From NCBI GenBank assembly GCA_032622095.1, contig CP136062.1, positions 134,123,282-134,187,281 of the forward strand: a stretch of 64,000 nucleotides of DNA. Direction: 5' to 3'. The DNA comes from Siphonodentalium dalli. Lineage: Eukaryota; Mollusca; Scaphopoda; Gadilida; Siphonodentaliidae. The notes under the pieces are model-generated. The model was not told where the DNA came from and did not search any database. It was given only the letters and a program-made list of their open reading frames with translations. Within the stretch, counting starts at the first letter, position 1. The number at the start of each line of letters is the position of its first letter. This document shows positions 48,298 to 60,343 of this stretch, piece after piece. The position numbers and the translations under genes were made by a program.

Positions 48298-48868
48298 AGG
48301 GGTACTGTACGCCATTTTCATTAAATTTCCGGTGACAACAACGATCTAATATCGATAATATATAGAAACATAAGTAATTTGAGTCGAAGATGTATTCTGT
48401 AAACGCTCAGGTTAATATGCTATCTTAAAATTTAATAATTTAAAAGTTAATAATTTGATATAAATTAAATTTATGACTGGAGCCATAAAATGGCGTCAAT
48501 TAAATTACGAATTTCCGTAATCAAACAAAGTAATTGAGGGATACTGGATTGTTAGACCGATCGCTTAAAATATTATGATGATACGGGGAGAACACTCAAG
48601 CCACTCACTGACTAGCGAAGATACAATAACTTAAATGATTATATGGGACTAGTATGCCTATAATATAACTTTTATTTGATTCATTTGGTTGAAAACTGTA
48701 CAAAAATTACTCGACAACGACAATTTGTATTTTTGCATTCCGGTAAATTTGTCATCCGTAACACTACTTCGTACTCAACAGACTATCAAATAATGAAAAC
48801 ATTGTTACCTTATTCTCCGACTCGGAGACTATAGAAACCAACAACAACACTTGGCGTACAGTACCCCT
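48298..48868 (+). mobile_element. TTAA-flanked MITE, AGGGGTACTGTACGCC family, copy 2
   Basis: TTAA 48294-48297, AGGGGTACTGTACGCC, ..., GGCGTACAGTACCCCT, TTAA. It is nearly identical to 7163-7745 apart from a 12-bp deletion near GACCGATCGC and scattered substitutions. Confidence 0.9.
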
Positions 48869-49068
48869 TTAAGAGAACTCCAGTTTTCACTAATCGCCGA
48901 CGAATGTGACATTTTTCGAACAGTAATATCAACATATTCAGATGTATGGCGAAACAGAACATTATGAAATATATAACATAAAGTCAAATTTTCGGGTATT
49001 TTGAGTGATATTGACGAATGGCATGGGCGAATCATCGCTTGCGTCGTTATCAACCTTAAATGGATTAG

Positions 49069-50322
49069 TCAAACCTGTATAAACTTTCTCCATGATGGCC
49101 CGAACTTTCCGTTCATCCGCAATGGTTCTAGGTTGGGTATCTCCCTGTGGAGTGAAGCTGACCCAGCATTCAGATCACACATTGTAAGTAGGTTCGACAT
49201 TACGTCCGCTCTTAGATGTGATGTAAGGTCATGGCGCTCGATGGCCTCGACACTTCGAAATGTGCCTTTCAAGAAACCACAATCTCTATTGAGAGTTTGC
49301 TCAATTCCCTGGTGGGACCATATATACGCCATTGAATGTTGCCGAAACGTTTCGAGAACGGCGGACTGTATGAAGTCCCTGACCCATAGCAGTGTACACA
49401 ACTGGATGCAAGTCTTACAGTGTGCTCATCTCTGCAAAGTATAGACATTCCCAACGCGCGTAGTTTCGCAAACATATCCAAGTCGATTGCGAAATCAGAG
49501 TTTATCTCGGCTGCAACATAGTTCAACATGCACTGAACCATACTCAGATATTCGTCCCAAAATGCGAACGTGACTGAAAGTTCGCAGCAACGCGACCTAA
49601 AGTTGGAGAATAGGTCTTTGAATTCACACATTGATGATGTCACATGATTCATAGCTTTAAGCACATCCTCTTCAATGGGATCAGTAACACCGCTACTGAA
49701 GACCATCACCAAATCATCCATTGGGACCTGCAATTTGTCTCTGATATTGTTCAGCACGGTAAATAATCGGGGGAAAAAATCAATAAATTCAATTTTAGGG
49801 CCACCGTTATGATAATATGGCACAAGAATTGGCTTATTTCATTCTAACAATTTATTTCGGTCACGAAAATAATCTCATGATCTCCAGGGAAAGTTCTGGA
49901 TCGAATCTATGGTCGATTTATCGAATTATGTTAAAAATAGCTTTAAAAACCATTAAACCCTATTTTAAAGGACCGTGCCAATCCGGAATAATAATTCGCA
50001 CAACCGTGCATTTGTCCCAGGGGTCACTGCAAACGGAAATAGCAAGAAATATCGGGGGCTCGGAAATGCGGGGTCGATTGGATTTTTCGAAAACTCGTAC
50101 TGGCCTATTCATACACCAGTACATCCTGACATGTCGGCAGCCAAATAACAACAATTCGCATGAATCATTGTAGCCAATTGCAAATCGCAGTAGTTCCATA
50201 ACTGCATTTGGATAGGGATGAAGTGCCATCAATGTGTTGTTGATGTGTAGGACCTCCAGGTCCCTCACGAAGCGACCGCCGATGGCCGTCATGGAAAACC
50301 AATCACATATAATCCCATGCAC
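49069..50322 (-). pseudogene. relic of the multicopy repeat-associated family, N-terminal and central part
   Basis: Three minus-strand frames follow each other: 49960-50322 (VVRIIIPDWHGPLK), 49269-49823 (AFWDEYLSMVQCMLNYVA) and 49069-49401 (GIEQTLNRDCGFLKGTFRS). FW-x-x-YL-x-MV-x-x-LL and IEQT-x-NRD are, from memory, motifs of a widespread uncharacterised invertebrate protein family; the relics at 23.4 and 26.3 kb look like its C-terminal part. Frame changes and truncation mark it as broken. The plus-strand frame 49001-49444 is its shadow. Confidence 0.55.
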
Positions 50323-50329
50323 CCATATA

Positions 50330-52990
50330 TCTCATGCACGGTAACAATGCTGTCAGTACGGTACTTCTGTTGCGGGGTCATTTTAGCCATGCCAATTTTC
50401 AAGCTTGAGGTAGACAAGCAGAACGCCCATGGCTTGATTATATATTAGCGTGGGGGCGGACCGGGGCGATCCGATAGACTGCATGTCAAAAGGTTCAGTA
50501 CTTCAGGATTTTGTTTTACTCTATTTAGCTGTTATGTTTCTGCCCAGCTTGTGGGTATATATTCTGGGTCAACTGAAATCATTTGGATTTGTTAACAATA
50601 CGAAGATTATAATATGAGCATGGTGTTTATCTATGCTATGAACCCGACGGGTATGAAAGGGACAATGAGAATGGACTGGCTGGTCATGATTACGCCTGAA
50701 TCTTGCTTCAGCATTGGTTATATATTCGTTCTTATGCAAGTGCATCTGGGTGCTGACTATTCCCGCTCTGCGTCCATGTTATAACATTATTTACACGACA
50801 CTCAAACGGGCATATAGGTAAGGGGGCATACTTTGGGGACAACACGTGTCACTATGCCTAGTGTTGTTATCATATAACCATAAACATGTATAGCATGCAC
50901 TAGAGACAGGGCTATGGTCATATATGCCACACAAGGTATGGCTATATATGGATACCAAATTGCATAGGGTATTAAGGACATGGCATTTCAGAATCGTTGT
51001 GAGTTATTGTGCCAAGTAATTGCCTGATAGTTTGCACGAAAAATGTGTTGCTTAAGAAGTCTGCATTTGGTGTTATTGTTCTCGTTTTACAACAGGAGAA
51101 ATTTATCGTAATTCATCGACTTGAATACATGTCGGCTTGTCACATAAAGCACATACAAATTCTTGGCAGGATGTACGTAGGTCATCATCGATATTAGTAG
51201 ATTGTTGAAGTTGCATAGTATGATACATGATTGCACCTTTTTTTCATAAGTCATTATGCTACCTTTTTCCTGCAACCCGAGAATACGTACAATCCTGGTA
51301 TTCAGGCAAGGCTTCACATATCCTGTACCCATAGCACAGTTCCAGACAATGCCAAATATTGATCAGGCGGTGACAACAAAGACTCCTTGGCAGGCTTCTA
51401 TTTTTTCGCGAATGGTCGAGTGCTGTTTCAAAATCACTGAATTATGTTTGCCGTGGGGTCGAATGTCACGTGATACAGTCCGTGAATGGCGAAGTTCGCT
51501 TAGAGTTAGTTCCTGATCTCGTGCTAGTATTATGTTGTATAACCGAATACTGGAACACACCTTCTACCACCAGCAGCCACAGACTCCTTAAGAAATCACA
51601 TTAACACATCTTCGTGCGAACTATATCAATGATTGGCACATCATACTGACTCCCCAGCGTTGTGTACCATGTTCTGACAGCCATAGTTGGTCACTCTTTG
51701 AGTCCTACAAACCAGTCGGATTATATTTCCTCCCGATCTACTGTGACTACTGAGCTTTGGCTGCAAAGATTCATGTGAATCTAACAAATGATCTTGTTTC
51801 AACGCAGACTGGCCATGTACCGATGTATGTGAGAATGTCTACAATAACCGAAAGAGTGTAAATTTTGACGACTCATATGATGAGCAGAGTGAGAGAACAT
51901 TTAAGGACTATAGATACTCAAATTATAGAACAGGAAGTAGTAGCATGTCTTGGAAACTGTTTGGCAACACAATATTATATACTGCAAAGGTAATTTCTTT
52001 ATTGACAAAAAAGTCCTCTGTATAGCAACTAATTTCGTTAATATAATTATTTCACCTGAACACATATTTACACCAGAGATAGGCAACTTGACAATAAAGG
52101 CTGGTAATTTGGGCATACAATTTCAATTTTCTTCAGACAACTTATGTATATCGATATTACTTATCAAAACTGATCCAAAAAGCACATGTTAGTGATGATT
52201 GTTTTAATCTTTCTATATCTTTTTATCAAGTATTCCCCCAATAAATAAGTCCTTAAGATAATAAATTACTCATTGGCTTAAATTAATTGAAACAATAGTA
52301 GGGTTCTTCGGTTTGTTTACGGTTACCAGTTAACTCATCATTAACAATTCCCTTGTCCCTAGATAACGAACTCAGTCACGTTTGTGACGGAAAGTGTGAG
52401 AAACTTCAATTCTGTTGGCCGTTTTTAGATGCCATCCTAAACTTATATATTACTTCAAGATTCTTTATTGTTGTTCTAATTACATGTGTAATACACGAAC
52501 AAATCAAATATAATAGATAGCACTGTGGTGTAAACAAATAAAATAGTAAGTATAACAATTGAAATTTAATAAAGTCATTGTAAACATTTGCCGTCGTCGC
52601 ATGTATATGTCTAGAGATGGTAAGGTAAGGTGGTGCTGCGGTGATCCGAATAATATATAGTATACCAATAGTTGCAAAGTCAATTCCTGTGGGGTATACC
52701 CTCGACAAGGAGTGAACTATGCAACATGTTGGGCGTATCTTAAAAACCCACACAACTTGTTCATGTGCACAGTATCGGTTGCGCAAGTAATGCCATATAT
52801 ATTGTCAGTTGTGATCACACTCCCGACATGCGCAGCACAAATAAGAAAATACCATTCTGTATAAGTACTATAACGCAAGTCTCACTCATAAACCATTATA
52901 GCCATATGTGTTCAGTTGAAATATATATGTATATTATATTTCCATAAATATTAAAGTAAAAATTGAAAAATATACGAAATAGTTGCCAGA
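50330..52990. other. intron of the PDI-like gene, no exon seen
   Basis: Mostly unique-looking AT-rich sequence. Short frames on both strands lack paired splice sites or family resemblance. This is the middle of the 13.8-kb intron between 53832 and 40002. Confidence 0.45.
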
Positions 52991-52999
52991 AAGGTGATC

Positions 53000-53760
53000 G
53001 TATGAGGTTTTAACTTACTAAATCTAGACCAGTGTTCTCGTGATGTTATACCATAGCCTATCAAAATTTAATGACAATGCTGTAAGTTTTAAAATTCTCA
53101 TTTTTCATCATTTGTTTTCAAATTTTAATCTTAGATCATGTTCAGACACCGTTATTTATAATTCCCTTCATCACTCTATACACTGTTTCAGTTTATGCTT
53201 CTAAAAACAACTTGACATGCAGCATTGTAAGTGTAAACTACATAATTCGTTTTTCTGCAAAAGTTATATTTTAGGGGGTGGGGTTGAGTTTACGCTCATA
53301 TAACATTTTCACAGCAATACTCTTGGCATTCCATTATTTAAATTTTTGAGCCATGTTGCGGATCAATAGCCCATGTGGTTCAGAAGGTATAGCCATTTAT
53401 ATGTGACAATTTTTTTTCAAAATCCAAATCATTTTTCGCGATTTCAAAATATTTATCGCATTTTTTATAACTAGCTCATAAAATGGTCTAGTTTTGTATC
53501 TCGTGTCATTTTATGATCATTTCTTAATAATATAAATGATATATTGTGCAGTTTATAACCGCAATAATTTGTTTATGCCCTGACACATGTACTCGAGAAA
53601 ATTTTCATTTTATTTTAGGGGTAAGAGTTGTCTTCCCTGAAAAATCAATTTTGGGACATTTTCTGAAACGGGCAACAAGCAAAATCTGATGCGCCATATG
53701 ATGACCTTTAATTTGATATATAAAACCCTTTGTTGGAGGGGGGGGGGGGGGGGGGGTGCA
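53000..53760 (-). repeat. inverted relative of 46840-47600, with a G19 run
   Basis: GTTGTCTTCCCTGAAAAATC and TTTTAGGGGGTGGGGTTGAG match the other copy in reverse complement. A 19-base G run (about 53738-53756) is inserted just before the exon at 53832. Confidence 0.65.
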
Positions 53761-53831
53761 GCCAACTCGAAAAATATCTGGTTTGGTCCACGGACTATAG
53801 CATCTAACACACAATAAAATTATGTCCATAC

Positions 53832-53929
53832 CTTCAAATACAGTGTCTAGACTTTTTAAATCCCACATTGTTACTTGACAATATACCACTACACAAAATC
53901 TACCATTCAGCCTTATGACAGACAAAGGA
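53832..53929 (-). CDS. PDI-like gene, exon opening the first recognisable Trx module
   Basis: The donor GAAG|GTATGG is reasonable; the acceptor AATGAG|T is weak and its position is uncertain. The frame reads PLSVIRLNGRFCVVVYCQVT then MWDLKSLDTVFE. R-F-C-V-V-V-Y-C has the hydrophobic-strand-plus-cysteine look of a Trx beta-2 strand but lacks CxxC. The phase-1 end joins the next exon as VFE-G-NAFLRAL, which is why I include it. Confidence 0.62.
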
Positions 53930-54189
53930 CTCATTAGTGTTGTTAATCCTCATTACTTTTTATTGCATTTGGTGGCCCATTGTTAGTTAATGCACTGCAA
54001 TTAGTGCCTTTTGTTACCCATTAAGATGTATCACCTAATCAATTAGCAGATGATCATACTATAAATTTTATTCTCATGTCGCTCCCCTTAAACAATCAAT
54101 TTGGGTGAATTAGATTTCCAATGTTCAGATAAAAAAAACTTGAAAGAAATTTGTTTTTGCCATTTTCTAAAAAAAAAATTGGGTATTGG

Positions 54190-54550
54190 CAAATTTGGGC
54201 TATGACAGCGTGAACCCTTCTGGCAGCGGCCATGTTTTTGATAGAAAATTGTTAAAATTCGATAGCTCCCATCTAGAGGTGATGCTAAACATGCCTGTAA
54301 AAAAAAAAAAAAAAAAATCCTATAAACTCAGGCTGCAGGGTGTGCCGATGGATTCAAATTCAAACAGTCATGATTTTGATGAATTTTTGAATTTTTGAAA
54401 AAAAAATGATCGCTCCCATTTAGAGGTCACCGCAAAGATCCATATGAAGTTGGTGATCGGATCGGATCTGGGAGGTGGCCTGTAGGGTGTGCCAAAAGAT
54501 TAGTCATACAAAGAGTAAAATCCAAGACGGCCACTGGTGACTATGTTTTT
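54190..54550 (+). repeat. AAAATCCAAGACGGCCAC repeat cluster, copy 2
   Basis: TCCCATTTAGAGGTCACCGC, ATATGAAGTTGGTGATCGG and CAAAGAGTAAAATCCAAGAC relate it to 46240-46700. Confidence 0.65.
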
Positions 54551-54559
54551 CGGAATCAA

Positions 54560-54798
54560 GTGGTAATAATAACAACTTGATTTTAGAGTTATCCATCTTC
54601 ATCCGCAAGACCGTCCATTTGACCACGTGTCTCTGGGCCACTTATTACTGCATATCTCGAGAAATAACAAACTTCAAAAATCTATATCTGATCAATCTGA
54701 GCTTTGATGGGTGGGTTCCTCGACTCGAATCAAATATTTTTTACCCCTGAAGCCAAAGAAATAGTAATTTAGGAGCGTCTGATCGTATTGAGTACCTT
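54560..54798 (-). mobile_element. right half of an AGGTACTCAATCCGA-family element
   Basis: TGATTTTAGAGTTATCCATC through GTATTGAGTACC followed by TTTTAA. The left terminus is missing. Confidence 0.7.
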
Positions 54799-54947
54799 TT
54801 AACGTTCAGCTATCCAGACAGGGGATGTGTGATATGTGAATCCACCCCCAAGGTAGAAGAAACATAAAATCATTGGAATTCCGAATGATGTGTCAGATGC
54901 TGGTTTATCTCAGTGCTGGTATTCTCAAGTGTGCTAATTACAGTTAC

Positions 54948-54978
54948 TTCGTGGTTTTCAAATTTCACAATGACGAGA
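54948..54978 (-). CDS. candidate short exon of the PDI-like gene
   Basis: The acceptor GTTGACCTTACCAG|T is good and a donor GAA|GTAACT exists. The codons read LVIVKFENHE, reminiscent of a Trx strand, and the incoming phase 2 fits the candidate exon at 56818-56881. It does not join 53929 in phase, and the opposite strand is also open, so this is weak. Confidence 0.3.
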
Positions 54979-55394
54979 CTGGTAAGGTCAACGGAAATGT
55001 ATCCCATCAGGGTTAATAATGTGAACTGTGTCTGAACAAAACAGAAGAACCAAAGTCTGACCTGTAATCACAAAAATAAAATTGTCACTCTTAATGCCTG
55101 CAACAACGGCAGATGATACAGCACAAGACATTGACTGCTTGAATGTTCAATTATTCCTCAACATTCAAATTAAGAAAGATTGACAACATATATTTCTATG
55201 TTCATTTATTTGTTCAAAACATTTCAAGCAACAAATGATTAACAAAGCCCCTGCGAACTCATACATAATCCAATGAAAACATTATATTACATACATTAGT
55301 GAACAATTTCTGTACTTCAGAGGTCAACTTCAATTACTACAAAGGTCAATAAAAATATCAGGTATGGTATGTATTATACAATAACAAGAGAGTA

Positions 55395-55560
55395 ATAATC
55401 AATTGATTTCGATGATTATGTGAAATAATTCAAGAGGGGAGCTGGCCCTTGTAAAGCACGAGTGAGCTGAGCAAAAAAGCCATTCTACCAATAGGACCAG
55501 CTCCCCGAGTGAATTATGTCATGCTATCATCAAAACCAATTGATTATTCTGTTTATTACA
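55395..55560. repeat. long imperfect foldback
   Basis: AATCAATTGATTTCGATGAT...GAGGGGAGCTGG pairs with CCAGCTCCCCGAGTG...ATCATCAAAACCAATTGATT. Confidence 0.75.
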
Positions 55561-55834
55561 CACTTTCCGCCACTTAAAAATGCTAATTCTAAAGATATTA
55601 TGTGACAAAATAGTCCCTGACAAGCTGTCGCCTGCGCTCACTGGGGATATAATTCACAGGTGTGACATTATCACTTTTAATTCATCGAGAAATCCATATA
55701 AATAACAGCTAAGTGTGTAATAAACATGCATTATGTTGAATTTTGTTGTTGTTGAAATACAGTACAATCGGTAGCTGGGTAATGTTTCTCGTAGGTGGCA
55801 TAAAGTAAAGTCTTGAAATAGTGTCTGTGTCATT

Positions 55835-56200
55835 TTCAGAATGAGGTCCCCAGAGGGTGAATTTAGTGATGTTATCCCACAAAACTGGCTAGCATAACCA
55901 AATTCACACTATGTGGACCTCATTCTACTTAGGCGTCATCTTCTGGAAAGTATCTATATTCTCAAATTAACATTGTTTTTAGCCACTTTGTCCCTTCTGT
56001 TCAGTTTCTATATCCCCTAATTTGCAGAAGATAAAATGCATAATCAAGGTGACTAATGGGTGAACATCACCAACTTCAACCTGAATGAGGTTCCCCAAGA
56101 GGGTGAATTTGGTGATGCTAGCTCACTTTGCGGGATAGCGTCACTAAATTCACCCTCTGGGGACCTCATTCTGAAAATGAGACACACTATTTCAAAGCTT
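55835..56200 (+). mobile_element. CAGAATGAGGTCC composite element, best-preserved copy
   Basis: Two hairpins (AGAATGAGGTCCCCAGAGGG...GTGGACCTCATTCT and GAATGAGGTTCCCCAAGAGG...GGGGACCTCATTC) flank about 160 bp with CGTCATCTTCTGGAAAGTAT. The arrangement equals 1895-2303. Confidence 0.8.
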
Positions 56201-56292
56201 GCATAAAGTAGCTTATGTAAAATATGTATCTGAAATGACATTAGTCAGTGTGAGTGTGTTACTAATTAACCACTGGATGATGTTGATATTAA

Positions 56293-56710
56293 AGATCCCA
56301 CTTAATTTTCTAATGTCCAGATCACATTATACACAACATATTCCATATTATAATACCACTTGGACGAGGAGCCAAAAATATATTCGGAAGAGTTGTGGCC
56401 AAGGAGTGTCCACAAGTGGTAGAGATTCTCAGATTCATCTCAAGAATTCCCCTGTTATTTACCCCAGAATGCATAACTAAGAAATAAAGTTATTCCCCCC
56501 CCCCCTCTGTTGAGAATAATAGACCGGCAGTACAGACCAGAACAAAATTAAACACAAAACACATGTCGGTACCTTGACAAAAACAACATGTTCACAATTT
56601 ATTTAACTGGATAAGTTGATGCTACGTTTGGAGCTTCCTCTTTCAAATGGTATATAATTTGGAATATGTTGTATAGTGTGATCTGGGCATTCAAAAATTA
56701 AGTGGGACTA
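56293..56710 (+). mobile_element. diverged MITE, AGGCCCAC family
   Basis: AAAGATCCCACTTAATTTTC, interior, AAAATTAAGTGGGACTATAA. The termini are degraded relative to 4693-5055. Confidence 0.75.
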
Positions 56711-56817
56711 TAAGCTCTCTAAATGTGCTTGTGATCACTTTCAGTACCAGTATCATTTTCCAAAAGAGCCTCCATGAACCAAGTTAATTTACATTTTGAC
56801 TAAAAAGTTCACCCTAC

Positions 56818-56881
56818 CAGCAAGAGACAAGGAAGTTGGCAGGAACAGCATACACTTCCACTACTTGTTTCACATGTGGGC
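56818..56881 (-). CDS. candidate upstream exon of the PDI-like gene
   Basis: The acceptor ATATTCTCCAG|GC is strong and the donor TGCTG|GTAGGG moderate. Twenty full codons read PHVKQVVEVYAVPANFLVSC, ending in phase 2. The sequence looks protein-like and is on the expected strand, but I cannot place it in a specific Trx module. Confidence 0.42.
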
Positions 56882-57009
56882 CTGGAGAATATTTGCTCAT
56901 TCAGCACTGACAGTCTTGCATATACTGACCTCCATGAACAGAGGCCACGCAAACAAACCTGCTTCTAAACCAAAACCTACTGGGATTGATTCCTATTTCC
57001 ATTTACAGT

Positions 57010-57115
57010 AATGCTCAAAGTAAGTGACCACTTAACCACAGAAGGATTATGGGTAATTTTTCAGGATTTAGTCGGAAATATGGCTTGTTGCCATTCATCA
57101 GAAAGCTCTCGCCTT
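57010..57115 (+). repeat. half copy of the 62804 foldback
   Basis: ACCACAGAAGGATTATGGGT AATTTTTCAGGATTTAGTC...CATTCATCAGAAAGCTCTC matches one arm of 62804-63017. Confidence 0.75.
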
Positions 57116-58157
57116 TAAGAAATGCAGTTTGACATCTATCAACAAATCAAATTTTGTTCAACTGTCCTCTTCCATTATGGCCCAGAAACAACATGTTCAT
57201 CAGCTGCTGTTTTGCTCATGAAATGTCTGCCAGCTTTTTTGTTTGTTGGCCAAAGGGAACTTTTTCACAATTTATGCCAAATATGTCAGAATTATTTATT
57301 AAGATTATTTTGCACAGACAAATATAGAACTAAATGCCATATATTCAATTATTTCTAGCCAGAATTACTAGACAGGTGTGGAAAACTTGAGTCAACAGGG
57401 CAACTGGGGCCTTTGTGGATAGTTCAAATTTGCATTTGAACATGACCATTGGATGTAAATTCTAACAAAAAATTTCTTTATTAAAAGCTGTGATCATCTC
57501 ATTTTCTTTCCATATATTGATTTAAATCAACATCCATTTCATATTAATAAAATAAAACCATTGTATATCTTATTGGTTTCATGGAGTCTATTAGATACTC
57601 AATATCAGGTTGGTCATATCAAAAGTGAACATCTTTCTCTCAAAACTTGGATCGGTCTCTTTTGATGTGCAGTAGTTGAGGTTCAAGTTGTAGTAATTTG
57701 ACTATCAAACAATTTTTTTTTTTACAGAGACTGTTTGTCTGTCACCATTGTTGAATATAAAATAAAAAAAAGTGGCACGATGTCATTAATGATAATACAA
57801 TATAGATGTTTTCAAATTATTTATGTGGTAAACTGTGCAATAGTACATGTGGTATAAAGCTTCTAAATGGCATATTTGATTTACCAACTCTCATGACATA
57901 TCAAACGTTGAGTATGCTGTTTAGAAGTATCATTTTCATGGAATCGATGTGAATTCATTATAACATAATGTGGTGTAAACATATTATGTACACATACATG
58001 TAATTATCATCCTTCACTCAATTAAAGCAAACTACAATCTCAAGGTTATCCTTAAACCAAGCTTTCATGTACTTTGTCACTATCTTGGGATAAAATTAGA
58101 ATGATAAACATATATTATCCCTTTGATGACGGGAGCTGCACTGGTGCAGCATTAAAG

Positions 58158-58332
58158 ATAATGTACCTGCACATTCTCTTATATATGCAAGTCTCCCATA
58201 GAGAGCCTTGCATATTTAAGAGAATGCACTGGCTTACAAGGTCATGGTAAATATTGTTAGGCCAATGTATTCTCTTATATATGCGAGGCTCCCTATGGGA
58301 GGCTTGCAAATATATAAGAGAATGCATTGGCA
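58158..58332. repeat. two adjacent CATTCTCTTATATATGC hairpins
   Basis: Hairpins 58158-58233 and 58256-58332 each pair GCATTCTCTTATATATGC-type arms around AGTCTCCCATAGAGAGCC or GGCTCCCTATGGGAGGC loops. They belong to the hairpin family of 15664. Confidence 0.8.
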
Positions 58333-58543
58333 AAGGGTTTTCGAAAAATTTCAGGAAGATTCAGTCATGGAAGTGTTAAACACCAGTCTCTTTAATAAGA
58401 AAACACTAATCTTATTAGATTTACATCTCCAGAATTCCTATTCGCAACCTATTTCTATATTAACGGGATTCCTATGTAACCATTGGTCATGTTGGCTACT
58501 ATGTGGACTAGAGATTAATATTATTCACCATAAAGTGTCTGAC

Positions 58544-58620
58544 CTGTTCATGCCCTCTGGATATTTCGTCCTTAGTTGGAACATCCAGTTTTATATTATG
58601 TTTCGCCAACGTCGAGTGTT
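58544..58620 (-). CDS. candidate upstream exon of the PDI-like gene
   Basis: A weak acceptor CATTGAG|AA and the donor AACAG|GTCAGA bound codons for HSTLAKHNIKLDVPTKDE then ISRGHEQ. The content is plausible for a soluble domain, but splice signals are weak and the family match is not specific. Confidence 0.33.
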
Positions 58621-59760
58621 CTCAATGTGTGAGTCAGTATGTGAGACATGTGCCACGATATGTGGTAGTTGTGTTTACTGACTAGCTTTTGTGCGCATTT
58701 GATATATCCCTCAAACTTTAATCTTACTATGTGGACTAATTGGTTAATGGCTAAACAGCTCATTGCAAGGCGGAATTAGTCTCTTTAAAAACACAGCTTC
58801 AATGATTGGGTTATATTTAATTGCAAGATCATAGGCCAATGACGTGTTGCCAATTTTTATAATACACAAGACCGGCAATATATTCATAACTGAATGCAAT
58901 CAAAATTACTCAAATGCAATCTAGGAAACATTATCTTGAGTTTTTAACAACCAATTATATTTATTCTAAGAGCTCTTTCCATCAATGTATCACATTATTA
59001 TAATCAATAAATTTGAAAAATGATCAAGGAAATATGGGTTGATACAAAAATCGGACTTGGCACTGAAAGGGTTAAACTCAAATCGATGCATATGAAAGCA
59101 ATGATTGTAAAACAACATTGGTGCTATGTTTTTGTCCTCTATTTTGATTGTATATCTAATAATATACTCAATATTTCTACTTATATTTATAACTCATAAT
59201 ACTTGCCAATGAATACATTCCACTCAATTCACAATTTCAGCCCAATTAAGGAATGTCATCCATTGCATAAACCAAAAAAATATAGCCCAATATATCACAT
59301 AATCAAACCAGATATCAGGAAAAAAATTCATTTAATTTTATATAAAAATGACGCTTTCAACTTTATTAGCCCATCAATTCAGCCAGATAATGGATGCCAC
59401 AGCTGAATTTAATAACAAATCTAACTTTAACAAATTCATCAAACGTTATAATAGGGACAAATACACACATTTTAATTTTTGGAAACTTTGAAAATATAAT
59501 ATGCACTTTCCCAGCAGTCTAATTCCCACAAGAACTTACTTTAAATATCAGTCAATCTATTTTTATCTCAACAGCAGTACTACGCCTGTTTTTTTAAATT
59601 GACATGCCGTTATCGATGAACAAAACCACAAAGCAATAATTAATGAACAGATAATGAATGAATGAAATGTCAGTTTCGTAATTGTGATTTTGCTTAGTTG
59701 GTTACTGGAACTTATGTCGCTTAATGGCTTAATCTATCCATGATTGAGGCATCCTGAAAT

Positions 59761-59836
59761 GTGCCAATGCATTGTTTTATATATGCAAGTCTCCCATTGG
59801 GAGCCTTGCATATATAAGAGAATACATTGGCCTAAC
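59761..59836. repeat. CATTCTCTTATATATGC-family hairpin
   Basis: TGCCAATGCATTGTTTTATA TATGC pairs with GCATATATAAGAGAATACAT TGGC. Confidence 0.8.
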
Positions 59837-59917
59837 AATATTTACCTTGAATTTGTAAGCCAGTGCATTCTTATATATGCGAGGTGGGAGACTCGCATGT
59901 TAATGGTATAAACTCAC

Positions 59918-60019
59918 TATTTTAGGCATCCATTCCATGTATGTCTGCCATGGCTGATCGCTAATCACACACTGCTCATGGGCATGCTTCACTTCCTGTG
60001 GGTCAACTCCATTGGTGTT
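59918..60019 (-). CDS. candidate exon enclosed by hairpin-element arms
   Basis: The acceptor ACACTCACCCAG|AAC is strong and the donor AAAATA|GTGAGT is good. Thirty-four codons read NTNGVDPQEVKHAHEQCV then ISDQPWQTYMEWMPKI, phase 0 at both ends. Two more in-phase AGs exist: CACTCAG 33 bp upstream (giving NPNGVDLTLTQ first) and GACCCACAG 24 bp downstream. The flanks are the two arms of a CATTCTTATATATGC hairpin (59858-59897 and 60090-60117), so the exon sits where the hairpin loop should be. It could be an upstream exon of the PDI-like gene or a captured host fragment. Confidence 0.42.
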
Positions 60020-60343
60020 CTGGGTGAGTGTGAGGTCTACTCCATTAGGGTTCTGAGTGTTCCATGTCAATGACACTGTAGTTCAACATCGCATATATAA
60101 GAGAATACACTGGCACAGGATCTTTATTGAGGCACCAGCGCAGCTCCCATAATGAAATTGTTAAATAAAAACTGTAACAACAATCCCAATGTGGACTACG
60201 AACACTGCCAGTTGAGATGCAACAAATATGTGTTGGTTTATTATGCCTTGGGATATTTTTCACGAATAAGTTTTTCACACATGCTCCTGAAAAACGGGTC
60301 ATATCTTTACACATGCCAAAATAAGATTATGGCATGAACATGG

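Noticed and set aside
49001-49444. 147-residue plus-strand frame
   Set aside because: It is the complement of the minus-strand family relic, which carries the recognisable motifs.
56930-56990. Possible minus-strand exon ending CVASVHG before GTCAGT
   Set aside because: The donor is poor, several frames are equally possible and it does not fit its neighbours in phase.
57122-57358. Possible Trx-like exon on the minus strand (FYICLCKII then DIFGINCEKVPFG) and an open plus-strand frame
   Set aside because: The minus frame has a possible TTTAG acceptor but reaches a stop with no usable donor, and both strands are open, so neither is supported.
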